DNA of 64,000 nt, taken from Leucocoprinus leucothites. Taxonomy: Eukaryota; Basidiomycota; Agaricomycetes; Agaricales; Agaricaceae. The DNA is taken from contig JAACJO010000009.1 of the NCBI GenBank assembly GCA_013368445.1, positions 1,426,001 to 1,490,000 on the forward strand. The letters are read 5' to 3'. The notes under the pieces are model-generated. The model was not told where the DNA came from. It did no database searches and saw only the letters and a program-made list of their open reading frames with translations. A program made the translations under genes and the position numbers. Positions 9,434 through 20,853 of the stretch are shown here, in pieces. Position 1 is the stretch's first letter; the number at the start of each line of letters is the position of its first letter.

Positions 9434-12400
9434 CTAAAGCGAGTTGAAAAGAGAACTAAAATTATCATCGGGGTCTGGCTCAACATTTTGAGTCACCACT
9501 CGCTGATGAATTACTCAGTAATTCAGTTCATGGGGCTGTAGGGATAAAGAGTGTCTTACCCGAACTCTATCTAAAACCTCACTCACACGATTCAGGTCGA
9601 TAGAGGGATTCGACCTTCGTTTATATATTTCGGCACCAAACACGGGCTTTGCTGTTGGGCGTTCGTCCCATATCTTCATGTCTGCAAGCAGCTCTTGAAT
9701 ACCAAGAACATGAAGTCGGTCCTCAGGATCTGGGGCGCAGCATTTTGTGATTAAATTCCAGGCCCTATCATCGATTTCGTCCCAGTCCTCTTCATCATCC
9801 TCGTCGTCGTTCAGTTCATCACCCTCGTTAAGGCCTATCGAACCGGGCCGTTTTGGAGGATCTTTTCTTGCCAAAGCAGCTTGCACTTGAATGCTGAGCT
9901 TATATTCATGGTAGGGAACCTTTCGTGAAAGTACCTTTGAATTGTTATTTGTCAGGATTTAAACCACATTAGAACGAGTAGAAGGGACTTCATACTTCTA
10001 AGCATAGACAGCCAAAGGACCAAATATCGCACTCCCTTGTAGGCTGCCAGCGGGGCCCACTGAGGATTACTTCTGGCGCGGCAAAGCGGAGAGTGCTGAA
10101 AACAGATGAACCGGTAGTGGCAAAAGTAGATGTTACAATGTGAGACGCCCCGAAGTCGGTGATCAACCCCCGGCCTTCATTCGAGATCAGGACATTTTGC
10201 TAGAAACCACTCGAATTTGTTTTCGACGACTACAGTATGAATTGAGCACACTTACCCCCTTCAAATCCCCATGTACAATGCCCGATCCGTGTATGTATTG
10301 TAGACCATAGATGTCGTCTAATATCTGAGGGGAAAATATGTCATTGCCGCACGCAATTAAGTGCTGTTATTATTACCAAGGGAAACCGGGATTTCTGGGG
10401 GAGACGGGGTGCGTAGTCCTGCAAGTTTTTGTTCTTCATGTACGGCGACACGAGAGAGATACGTTGAGTCGGATAACCGTTATCATCTTCAAGGAACACT
10501 CCGTAAAACGGCAAGACATTTGGGTGTGATGTATGCGCCCAGATAATTAGCTCCTTGATCCATTCCTGCACAAGCTCAATGATTAATGGTCCTTACAAGG
10601 AGTTCTATCACAGGAACATACTGTCAAAGCCTTGGGATCGACTCGCGTCATCACTTTAACACACATGGTAGGGTCAGAAGCTTGATGGACGGTCCCAAAG
10701 CCTCCTTCTGCGATGGGCATAGAATCGTATTTTATGTATTTTAGCTCGTAGGGTTCGGGGAAAATACGTGTCGATGATGTGATCCTCGAGAGTAAGGCCA
10801 GTACACGATTTCGTTCCTCTGAAATGGAAAGATAATCCTTCAGTGCCTTCGCCCACACCAACAGACTATTAGATCATCGACGATGGAACTTAGAACAGGG
10901 ACACACCAGATCCAAGAAATTAACTAGAGTCCGTGTGTCGTCGGGTCCGAGTTCCCCCACTGCGGCTACCGCTACTTCTTTGATACGGTTCTGAACAATT
11001 TTGGATAGTGGATCCCGTAAAAGCTCGATCTAGAAGGCTTTATTACCTTTATCCAAACCATAAGGTAGCTATTTATTCACCTGTATCTGATCCAGAAGTA
11101 TTTCCATACGATGAAAGTCCACATTTGGCCGAGGTGATTTCATTACCATTAGACTAGCTGCGGCTGAATCTTTCGTTTCGGGGAGACTATCTTTTTTTTT
11201 CCGCGAACGCAAACAACCCGTGGAATGTTGAGGCCCTTGGTCGATACCAGGGTATAGGTTCAAGACACCTCATGATCAGGTGCCATTCACCGTCATTAAT
11301 CTCGTCGATGTCATTATCTGCGGGATCGGGTCGCTTAGGAAGCTCTCCTCGAGACACAGCAGACCGGATCTCGGCATCCTCAACATATTGATAATATGGA
11401 GGTTTACGCGAGAGAATCTTTTAAAAGCTTGTCCGTGGGATTAGAATTGCGCGAGGGCGAAAAATCGTACCTCGTAGCAGAGACAGCCGAATGACCATAT
11501 ATCCGTCTCTTCCGTACTGCTGATTTGAGCTGGACTGTAACGGAGTTCACTTGTCAAGGTAGCTGTTCCGGTTTCGATGAAGATTGCTCCATAAACGGCA
11601 AGCATCGCTTGACCTTCATCTGAAATTAGAACACACTCCTACGAAGAACTATTTAGTATACAAGTTGCGCTTGACCGGAGATAGGTGATGGATTTACAGG
11701 TATCAAAGGTTTGGACCCATATACAATCCCTAAGCCGTGTAGATAGACTAAGCCTTTCAAGATGTCAGAGATCTGGAAGGCGGTTTCGGGCGTCAGACAG
11801 GAGTCAAACGATGGTTTGATGTAGCGCACCAGAAGTAGCCGAGACTTTTGTGGAAGGGAGGGTGCATATTGGCGCAAATTTCCGTTCTTCCACAATGGGG
11901 TGACTAAGCAAATCCGTAGAGACTCGTTTGTTCCCTCATAAAATACTCCATAGAATGGTATGACATTTGGATGTGACAAGCGAGACCAGTTTGGTAATCC
12001 CTTGATTATATTCTACGAAGTTTGTTAAATTTGATCAACTTGAACTATCCCAGGCATATCTTTGAGGTAACGGAATTTGTCACAACGTTTACGCGTACGT
12101 TCAGCCCTCGACCTTTATAAGCCTTCCCAAAATGCCCTTCAGTAACAGGGGTGGGATCGTACTGTAGGCCGTTGAGTTTATAGCATCGCGGGATGATGAG
12201 AGTAGATATCATGATCTTGGAAAGGAGCGTCCGAATCGCGCGGAAATTAGATCCAGTTAATTGAGGGAAATCTTCAAGGACCTTGAGTAAGATCAACCAA
12301 GGTGTTAGCCAGAGCAGGGCCGGTCAGCAAAGACTCACTAATTCTAAAAAATCCACAAATCCCTGAGTATCATCCGGGCTGAGCTTGTTAGATGCTGCTG

Positions 12401-13915
12401 CGGTTGCGTCAAACTTGTTGGTATTCAGAGTAAGCCTTAATAACAAGTCGCTAAGGTGACCAGGGACCCGCAGAGGAGATGGGTTATCGGATCCAAGGAC
12501 TTGTGCTAAGCGAGCTCTCGCACCCTCAAGATCAATCCTAACATTCCTGCAAGCCTCGTTCCCGATGATTGGTTCGACTTCGGGGCGGCCGTCCTGGATG
12601 GCCATGCCCAGGAATACCTGCCGAACATCTAAACAACTCAGGCGATTTTCGGGCTCGTACTCCCAACACCTCAGCATCAATTGCCACATCGTGTCGTCGA
12701 TTTCATCCCCTTCAAAACCTTCCCTTCCGGGGCGGGCTGGTTTGTACCCCTTCGCTATAGCAGCCGAAACTCTAAAGTCCCTGTCGATTTGACAAAAAGG
12801 GACGTTGCCAGAAAGGATCTCGAATAAGTTTATTAGCTAGAAAGTGCAGTAGGAAGTATTGAAGCATACCTCATAGAACAAGCAGGCAAGTGTCCACATG
12901 TCAGTTGCCTTTGTTGGCTGAATATCGTCGCCTTCTAGCAATTCGGGTGTTGAGTAACGAACCAGTGACGAATCAGAACTTCGAGTCTCGGGCGTAAAAT
13001 CAAGTTCTGTGATCAGAGCTCGTCCGTCGTTTGTCACCACGACACATTGCTATGAGAGAAACGAATGAGGAACCGAAGATGCGTAAGTATCGGGAACATA
13101 CTGGATGAAGTCCACCGTGAACAATATCTATTTGGTGCAGATAGTACATGCCGGCGACAATGTCGGATGCCTGCAAAGATTCATTCAATATTGCAGCAAG
13201 TTTCCAGTTCTGGGGGCTAGGTTGATATGCATACCAGCGACAAACGTAGTGCACCTGAACATCCTCGTGCATAATCGCAAACGTTGACGTCAGTTGTGGA
13301 TGGGGATACAAGGCAAAGGCGCTCATCATCTTCGAAGAAAACCGCATACAGTGGTAGTATGTTCGGATGCAATAAGTGGACCCAACTAATGAGTTTCTCG
13401 CTGTGAAGCTGCAGAATTTCAGTGCACTAAGTTTCACCTTCGGGTCAATAGCTTACTCCAGTAGAATTATTATTACTTCGCTTCCGTACTCTGACTTGTC
13501 CTGAAGGAGTTCCTGATACCCTGTAAACATCTGGGAATGTCTCGCTTTCGAGGGTGATGAATTCGCGATTCAAGGTGTGGTTGTGGGCGATGAGCTTGGT
13601 CGAAGACGCGACCTTGATAAGTGCGGACCAGACATGAGCGCGATTTTTCAAGGGGACAACATCCTTGTCGAGAGCCTTCAAGAGAGTTTGAGATAGCTAC
13701 CAAGAGAGGAGACGTAGTAATACCATGCTCAGACAGTCTACCAAGAGCTGAGCTTCCTCAGGTTGGAGACTTCGTGCCTTATCGACCACGTCTACCTTGT
13801 GGTTCTCAGTGTCAATCCTCGAGACCAGTTCATGCAAAAATGCGAATATGTCAGATTCAATAGGCGCATTAAGCACTGTATTTGAGGTATCTTGTTCCGA
13901 TTGAGACGATACCAT
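9434..13915 (-). CDS. Triple kinase-domain protein of the fungal tyrosine-kinase-like group (left copy)
   Basis: The start ATG is at 13,915 and the stop at 9,434, with about 17 short introns matching those of the right copy (20,854-25,312). The protein, about 1,190 residues, has three repeats of a helical segment plus a kinase fold. Domain 1 (about 13,680-12,600) has HGGLHP instead of HRDLKP and DLD/E instead of DFG. Domain 2 (about 12,290-11,070) has VYGSKPLIP and AVYG in those positions. Both should be pseudokinases. Domain 3 (about 10,860-9,650) keeps EGGFGTVHQAS, lysine in VKVM, HGDLKGQN and DFG (codons at about 10,149-10,157), so it is probably catalytic. An acidic loop (DDEDDEEDWDEIDD) lies in the C-lobe. 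The C-terminus reads SSLFNSL. Its last intron uses GT, unlike the right copy. No signal peptide or membrane segment was seen. Substrate unknown; a signalling role is inferred. Confidence 0.85.
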
Positions 13916-14125
13916 CTTCTGGCCGAGGATCTGGTCGTGGTGCTGTAAGCGCCCGAGTTTGAGAGGAGTCTGTGGGGTTTGGGTGAGGATGCAACAGAAG
14001 CGGGGCTAAAGAGCCCGTTTTCGTTATGAAAGGCCACCGATATGGCAAGTGACTAGGCTCGATTGAATGTGTGATAAGAAGGCCACAACATAAACTGTGA
14101 CTTTCATGTCAACCGGGCAGGCGGA

Positions 14126-14498
14126 CTGGGGGCTGTCACAGAGTTTGATGATGAATTGCCCGGAATGAATTGTAACATGAGGCTGCAGCTTGAAGAAAAG
14201 AGAGAACGGAGCGAAAATCAAGATAGTCAGGTATAGTAGGCTTGAAATGTCAATCTCCGATTGATGAGGATTACCACACCTCATCGCAGCCCTCAATCCA
14301 ATAAGTAAAATTTTGATATCTGGCGTTGACATTGGTACTAAGAAGCAAGAGACATTTGACATGCAGGCGCATAACCGAAATTGTGTGCTCGTAATTTATT
14401 TCGATTTGAAGGGCCATTATGAGGATTGGATATAACTGTTCCACTGGGCGACAGTATTAGTAATTGCCGGTGTCCCGAAGTGGACTCCAGAATGCACT
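14126..14498. other. Intergenic between left kinase and MITE copy B
   Basis: No gene recognised. Homology to the right arm fades at about 14,125, so this is the inner edge of the left duplication arm followed by unique sequence. Confidence 0.45.
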
Positions 14499-14500
14499 TA

Positions 14501-14969
14501 TGGTGCGGGTCACCTAGACGCCGCTACTTATGTGCAGTGGCCAATTCGTTGGCTGACTGGATCCGAAACAGATATTAATTCTTTTAAAAAAATCCAAAAT
14601 ATTACTGAGACCGTCGTTCGAGCTCCTGACGAAGTTATAAAACATGAGAATGATGTTTGGCAAAGGGGAAAAGAGCACCAGGGTGACTAAAAGTTAAGAT
14701 ATCATAAAATAATATCACTTTCCTTTGATGGCTGGTATACCAAAAATAGTAAGGGTATGCCATATATGGTCAGGCGCTTGTGATGCGGCCAATTTCAGGT
14801 AGGGCCGAAAGAATAACTCTGACATTTTTGACCCAATTAATTATCCCTCTGGACAATCAATTCAGCTTGTCAAAAGAAGTACTTTTACCAGAGGAATAAG
14901 AAATCGGACCAGATCTTCCGGTGCTTTTTCAGTTGCACAAAAGTAGCAGTGCTTAGGTGACCCGCACCA
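14501..14969 (-). mobile_element. TA-flanked MITE, copy B
   Basis: A 469-bp element of the same family as the MITE at 4,951-5,399, in the opposite orientation. The ends read TGGTGCGGGTCACCTAG and, as complement, TGGTGCGGGTCACCTAAG. TA is present on both sides (14,499-14,500 and 14,970-14,971). Internally it matches copy A over the TCTTATTCCTCTGGTAAAAG and TTGATTGTCCAGAGGG segments. It lies about 270 bp downstream of the methionyl-tRNA synthetase stop. Confidence 0.87.
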
Positions 14970-15241
14970 TAAGTCAAATGGAAGGTCCCAGAACAAGGAA
15001 CGACGGATAGGAAACATTCACTCGCGAAGAAACCGTAAAATATGTACAGTATGGCCTTAATGTAACGCATAATAGTGCTTTCTTGTAATGATACGATGAT
15101 ACGTCTCTTCGCAATGGTGGAAGTGGTCTCGAAGTCCTGTCTATGGTGCCCCGAACCAGTCTCCAGAATGCCGGTTTTGGGCGACGGTCCTCGGGTGCGG
15201 AGCTGGAAAGACAGATGATTTGATAAATGAAGGCTAGATAA

Positions 15242-17201
15242 TCAAAACAACCGAACACCGGTGATCTGCCCGATGCCTTTCGCTCGTTCATGCTCGTATG
15301 TACCACCAGGCTGCTCAGCAGCGTGCCACAATCTCCCAAACTCACGCTCCAGTCCCAGAGCATCCAGTAAAGCCTCCGCAGTACTGGGAATGAATGGCTG
15401 CAGACATATTCCAAGGATTCGTAGCGTCTCAATGGCCGTGGTGTAGGTAGCATGAACCAGTCCTACTGGAACTGATTTTTGCCAAGGCGCAATGTCTGTG
15501 ATAGTCTTGTTGGCCTATTTGGGTCGTCCAATCGTGAGCGAAGAGCAAGGACGAGAGGGATTAACAAACGTACCACTCGCATCAACTCAGTTAAATGCTG
15601 CAGAGCCTCTGCCATCTCTAATCTCTCCATTTCCTCTCTGACTTTCTTCGGCGTCTGGCGCTGGATATTCATAAGATGGATCAAGGCTTTGCTATTTTCG
15701 TCTTCCTGAATTTCATAATGCTTCCGGATCTTTCTGAGTGAGAGATGGGGGGCAGTAGAAGCACGTTCTACGAGTTTTGGAGAGGTTACGCGCAGGAAGT
15801 AGTTGCCAAGCATTGACTGGATTTCGCGACTATGTTTCTCGAGTTGTGTTCTTGACCAGTCTAATAACTCGAGGTCAACGTTTGTTGCAACCAATGGTGA
15901 GAGAACTAACCAACGTCTGTACGCCATCGTCCACCGACGCGCGCCAGATACCATCTGACAATATCCACGCCGTATTCATTGATAGCTTCGATAGGATCTG
16001 CAACGTTCCCTATACTCTTCGACATTTTCTTTTGGTCTACTGTCCAGTGAGAGTGTGCAAGGATCTGGTGTGAAAGTGGGAGACCCAGTGCTGTGAGCAT
16101 AGCGGGTAAGTATATGGCGTGAAACCTAGAAGACACGATGAGAACGAGATTCGCAACCTAGAAGCTTTGCCTACCTGAGAATATCTTTTCCGATAACCTG
16201 GAGATTCGGCGGCCATGGTGCAGAGCGGCCCTTCGTCGCCTCAGGATTTGGGTACTCGATCCCAGAAAGGTATACCAGTAGCGCATCAAACCACACATAC
16301 ACCGTCTGACTTCGATCTCCAGGCACCTGAACTCCCCAACTGAGTCGTTCTCTCGGTCGAGAAATACTAAGCTCTTCTAAGCCTTCGCCTTCATCGTTCT
16401 CCGCTCTCAGGCTCTGAATAACTTCCGCATGGTACTGTGGTGGATATATTGCATCTGGGTGATTCAAATAATGCTGCAACAGTTGGGAACGAAAGGCACC
16501 GAGCCGGAAGACATAGTTTTCTTCTTCAGCCCACTCGACAGCTGAGCCGGTGGATATTGCTATGCGTGCGTCTGGGTTCTCGGGGGTCGGAGCAGGGGTA
16601 ACTTGGAGTGGAGTGTAGAAACATTCGTCGGTAATGGAGTACCAGCCAGAATATTTGGTTTTGTAAATCAGACGACGAGTCTTGAGTTCGTTCCAGACGT
16701 GTTCGACAGCTTGATGGTGCTTCGGCTCTGAGGTCCGAGAGAAAACCGTGGATTGAATGTGGGCAGCGTCGGCAAGGGCCTGTATTTCACGCGTCTGTCC
16801 CAATATTTGATTTAGAGACAGAGATAAAAATACCTTGAATCTTTCACTAAGTTCGTCGCAGAACTCTCGGGGAGGCTTTCCAGCGGCAGCTGCGGCCTTT
16901 TGGATCTTCAAGCCATGTTCATCTGTTCCAGTAAGATAGTGCACATGTTTTGTTGGATTTGAAATGCGGTTAAAACGAGCGAATATATCGCCTGTTACAA
17001 GTGAATGTAGGTGTCCAATGTGAGGCGCTGAATGTTCCAAAGTCAGTCCCTCTGACCATAAGATACACGATCCTGCATACCAGCATTTGGATAGAATATG
17101 GGGGTTGTCACATAGTACGGTTTACTAGCTGCACTACTGTGGGAGCTCCGGGAAAGCAAGCTGCGGCAATGGCATCGCGAAAGACGACGTAGGGCCCACA
17201 T
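15242..17201 (-). CDS. MSM1: Mitochondrial methionyl-tRNA synthetase
   Basis: Six exons (17,201-17,081; 17,027-16,834; 16,779-16,175; 16,125-15,911; 15,860-15,574; 15,514-15,242) join in phase to 564 residues. The N-terminus MWALRRLSRCHCRSLLSRSS is Arg/Ser-rich without acidic residues, as in a mitochondrial presequence. The catalytic class I fold follows: YYVTTPIFYPNAAPHIGHLH (the HIGH motif), TGTDEHGLKIQ, then YSGWYSITDECFY, VYVWFDAL and the KMSKS loop (QKKMSKSIGN). The anticodon-binding helical domain includes WSRTQLEKHSREIQS and TITDIAPWQKS. The protein ends ITGVRLF before TGA 15,242-15,244, a usual end for this family. It charges tRNA-Met in the mitochondrial matrix. The eukaryotic zinc-knuckle pair of cytosolic enzymes is absent, which also fits the organellar type. 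It is single copy between the two arms of the inverted duplication. Confidence 0.95.
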
Positions 17202-17396
17202 GAGGGAGTCCAGAAATCAAATTCAACCACGCCGGCGTCTTCCGGTGAATTCGTGTGGCTGTGCCAAATCATCAAGTTCTGCTACTTATTGATTTAGTTA
17301 CTTGTCTTGTGCAGCAAGTACTGATGATGGGCGGATACGATGCTCCTTTCCCCGCTCAAGTTTGCGATTATTAACTAGAATAGTATTCATAATTGG

Positions 17397-20300
17397 CTAA
17401 GTACCGCCTTTTCTATTTTTCTTCCGCTCTTTACGCTTTCTACCAATGATAGAACCGATAGATTGCCCAGTCCCGGGCTTTTCGTCTATCTTTTTGGCCT
17501 CACCGTCCGTTGAAGTCCTTCTCTTTTTCTTTGGTGATGGAGTGCCTTGATCTTCTTTCTCCTTCACCGGCGATATGCTTCGTGCTTTCCGCTTTTTGTG
17601 TTTCTTATCAGCATCAGCCTATTCTCTTGATTAGCCTCAATCAGAACAGTTGTCTGACAGTGAATAGTACCTTTACGTTTCCAGCCTCATCCTCCTTCTT
17701 ACTCCTCCTCTGCACAACTTGCACATTCTCAATCGAAAACTCCACAATCAACGCGCTCTTTCCCTTCTTCCCAGGTCCATTGTCAATCTCCTCTCTCATC
17801 CTCTTCATCTTCGCATCATCCCGTTCTTTCTCTAGCTTCTTCTTCTCCACTTTCAACAAATCTTCCATCTCTTCTTTATACCACTGTTCTAGTAATGGTC
17901 CTATACTAGAGTTACAATTTGCCCATCTGAGGACACGAAGGGCGTCGGAATGTTTCTGCATTTCGATGAATCCGTAGCCTTTACTTCGGCCTTTGCCTGT
18001 TATAGCGTCCACTCGGTCTTGTTGGCGGACGATTTTGGCCTGTTTGACACCCGTCGAACGACCTGTGAAACGTTTTTGTTTCTTTGGTGACTGGTTTTCA
18101 TCGTCATCATTTGGTTCAGTGGAAGGCGGAGGAGGATCGGCGAGTTCGTCGGGTGTTAAAGCGGTCCGAGTACCTTCTTTGACTTCGGTTTCGAAAGCGC
18201 GAACAGCGTGGAGGGCTAGACGTTTGAGCACGCGTTCTGTGACGAAGAGTGGGATTTGGCGGATGCTGAGACGGGTTCGGGAGATGAATAGGGAAGGGTT
18301 GGATTTAAGGAGGGCTCGACGTGCATTGAATGAGTTTGTTCGTCGTTCGAGGTCTGCTGGCAATAAGTCTTGAGCGAGTGGTGAGTTGGGTAGGATCACT
18401 GGTGTAATGACTGAATTAGCACTGTGAGGTGTCAAGTAGTGGGGCTGTACAGACCTCCTTCCTTGAGCAAGTACATATTGCGCTTGTCCGCTTTCTGGCG
18501 CGCCTTTTCTCCCTCGTCCCTGAGTTTTGAGGCTTGATCACGAGTGACGGCTCTCACAACGTCGAGAGTCCTCCCATGTAATACCAGACTTTGTGCTAGA
18601 CTCGACGATGGGTCTGGTGTTAGAATTGAAGGCAAAACAAAGGGGTTTTTCTTGACAGGCTGAAATTTATCCTCAGTCAAAGTATACCTAGGAGAGGCGA
18701 TCGACTTACAGCAGGAGCATTGCCGGTTGTTTCCTTGCGCAAGAGATCACTTTGTTCAATGACCTTGTCGGCGTCTTCTTTATTCCAGAAACACGCAAAG
18801 CCTGTTCCTCGAGATCGACCGGTCTCGTGTTCTAGAGTAATCTGGGCGTAGCGTAAAGGACCGAATGCGCGGAAGAGTGTGCGGAGTTCGTCTTCTGTGG
18901 CGGTGAAAGGGACATTACGGACGAAGAGGGTTGTGCCTACGTCTGTTGCTGGCAGTGAGGGTTTGACGGGTTCCTCCTTGTCTTCTTCGTCATCTTCGAA
19001 CTCCGAAGGAGCGCTGTCTCCGGCATCGTCGCCGTTATCTCCTGAATGAACACCGATATGCTCTTCATTTTCATCATCGCTCTCGTCTTCGCTTTCGTCA
19101 CCCGCACTCTCCATTTCAGTGTCCTCATCCCCCTCAGCCTGTTGCTCGATCTTCGCCTTCTCTTCCTCCCACTTGTCCTTGCTCAACGCCCAATCCACTG
19201 CAATAATTCTCTCCGATACTTTCTCCGCCTCCTCACCTTCACCATCCCCTTCCTCGTGTTCTTTCGTCTCCATTTCCCCACCCTCACCGGCATCATCTTC
19301 CTGCTTTACCTTTCCAGCCTCCTTCATCTTCTTTTCCAATCTCTTCTGTTTCTTTTTCTTTTGTTTATCCGAGATTATATCCTGGGCCGTTCCAGCTCTA
19401 ATAACCTTGCCATTACACCCTTCAATTGCCCTCTCTGCGTCTTTCTTGCTTAACATCCAGACGAATGCAAATCCCTTGGCTCGCGGTTTGCTGGTACTCC
19501 CTTCACCACCTTCTGCTTTCGCTTCGGCAGTGGGTATGTGTATTTGGTGTATTGGGCCGTATGGTAGAAAGACAGCTCGGAGATCTTGTTCCGTGATGTT
19601 CCATGGTAAGTTCCTGATGATGAGTCGGCTAGCATGGCTTGGTGCAAGTCCTGTTGGAGTGTCTTTTGACTTGGATTTGGTGGGAGAGGTAGCGGAAGTG
19701 GTAGGAGCGGGCTTTGCGAGGTTCTCGAGTCGCTTTTTAAGTGTTACAGAGAGGAGGGAGCCTTTGAAGACGTGGGCGTGGAGTTTGGTCACTGCATTGT
19801 TTGCGGCAGCGGGCGTAGAAAATAGGACGTGAGCTGAGGAATGTGCTGGTGAGTCCTTTCAAGTAAGAGAATGAGGGAAGTCGATACGCACCAACGCTAG
19901 GTTCTTCGATACCGTCCTCGGATTTGTGTGGCCAGTCGACTTTTTCCGCGCCATCGTATTTTCGCATTTTCTTCCAGAGCTGGTTTGAATCGAGTGATTG
20001 AGGTAGACCAGATACGATAATTGTACGAATGGCAGCGGGGTCGTGAGCAGCTTTTTGGACGGGTGCATGTGCGATTGGTCGAGGTTTTGGTTCTTTCTTG
20101 GCTTCCCCATCTTTTGGTTTATGTTTTGACTGTCAGTGGCATCAACCAGACGTACACTCAGTAGTCGCGTTTAACCACACCTTGTGGTCGGCCCAGTCGA
20201 CTCTGAGCTTTCTTCCGGCCAGGAGAATGCCTTCTTTCAAAATTTTATCATATCCAGATTCTGCATCTTCTTTCATGGAGAAAGAGACGTATCCAACACC

Positions 20301-20543
20301 TTTGGAGACACCAGTGCCATGTTCTGTAACGACAAATGCAGAGCGCACGGGCGCGATGTCCGAGAAAAGAGTCTGGAGATCAACCGAGGTAGCCGTGTAT
20401 GGCAGATTGGAGACAAAGAGCGTCGACCTGGATTTATCTTGGTAAAAAATTCGATTATAAATTGGTTATGCGCACCCATGGGAGGTCGAACTTGCACCCT
20501 CTGCCTCAGCCTCGTCTCTGTTTTTCCGCTTGCCGAGGGTCAT
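17397..20543 (-). CDS. NOP4: NOP4/RBM28-type nucleolar RNA-binding protein with multiple RRMs
   Basis: Seven exons (20,543-20,476; 20,427-20,181; 20,129-19,892; 19,833-18,710; 18,671-18,455; 18,410-17,671; 17,618-17,397) join to 951 residues. RRM1 has TLFVSNLPYTATSVDL and KGVGYVSF; a second, diverged RRM has RTIIVSGLPQSLDSNQLW. The third has RLIIRNLPWNITEQDL, KGFAFVWM and the VDWALSKDKW segment typical of this family, interrupted by Lys/Glu-rich inserts. The fourth has TTLFVRNVPFTATEDEL and GTGFACFW. A C-terminal atypical RRM has RLSIRQIPLFVTERVL, SKGYGFIEM and ALIVEFSIENVQVVQRR. A long acidic stretch precedes RRM4, and the tail is Lys/Arg-rich (KRKERKKNRKGG), fitting nucleolar targeting. The family is needed for 60S ribosomal subunit rRNA processing. 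The intron before RRM5 (18,709-18,672) is only 38 bp and is the least certain junction. It starts 310 bp from the divergent right kinase gene. Confidence 0.92.
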
Positions 20544-20612
20544 GGAGCGAACAGACAAATATTTTTGATGGGTATTGATGATGATATTTGGTTGCGGCAG
20601 TGACGCCAAATA
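20530..20612. repeat. Direct repeat, left copy (NOP4 5' end and flank)
   Basis: The segment from TGCCGAGGGTCATGG through GGCAGTGACGCCAAAT recurs at 26,638-26,734 with a small insertion and scattered changes. It spans the NOP4 start codon region. The two copies exactly bracket the right arm of the inverted duplication. Confidence 0.85.
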
Positions 20613-20853
20613 GATCCAAGATGGGTTGGCCGGCTGACATGAATGATGACGGTCACAAGTTTATGTGATGGCCTTCCACACTTCTCATCGTATTCAATCG
20701 AACCTAATCAGTTGCTATATCGGTGGCCTTTCATAACAAGTATGGGCCCTTTAGGCCTGCTTCTGCTGCACTCTCGCCAAGAACCTTACCCACGAAACTC
20801 CTCTCGTTGAACTGGAGCGCTTGCTGCATCACAACTAGATCCTATTCCAGAAG
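20544..20853. promoter_or_regulatory. Divergent intergenic region between NOP4 and right kinase gene
   Basis: 310 bp separate two oppositely directed start codons, so both promoters should lie here. Sequence from about 20,625 onward matches the 5' flank of the left kinase copy. The NOP4-proximal part belongs to the direct repeat. I see no clear TATA box. Confidence 0.4.

Noticed and set aside
14885..15240. Possible C-terminal extension of methionyl-tRNA synthetase into MITE copy B through an extra intron
   Set aside because: Careful re-reading of 15,242-15,300 shows the frame ends naturally at ITGVRLF followed by TGA, and all six exons sum to 564 codons. The longer frame is in a different phase.
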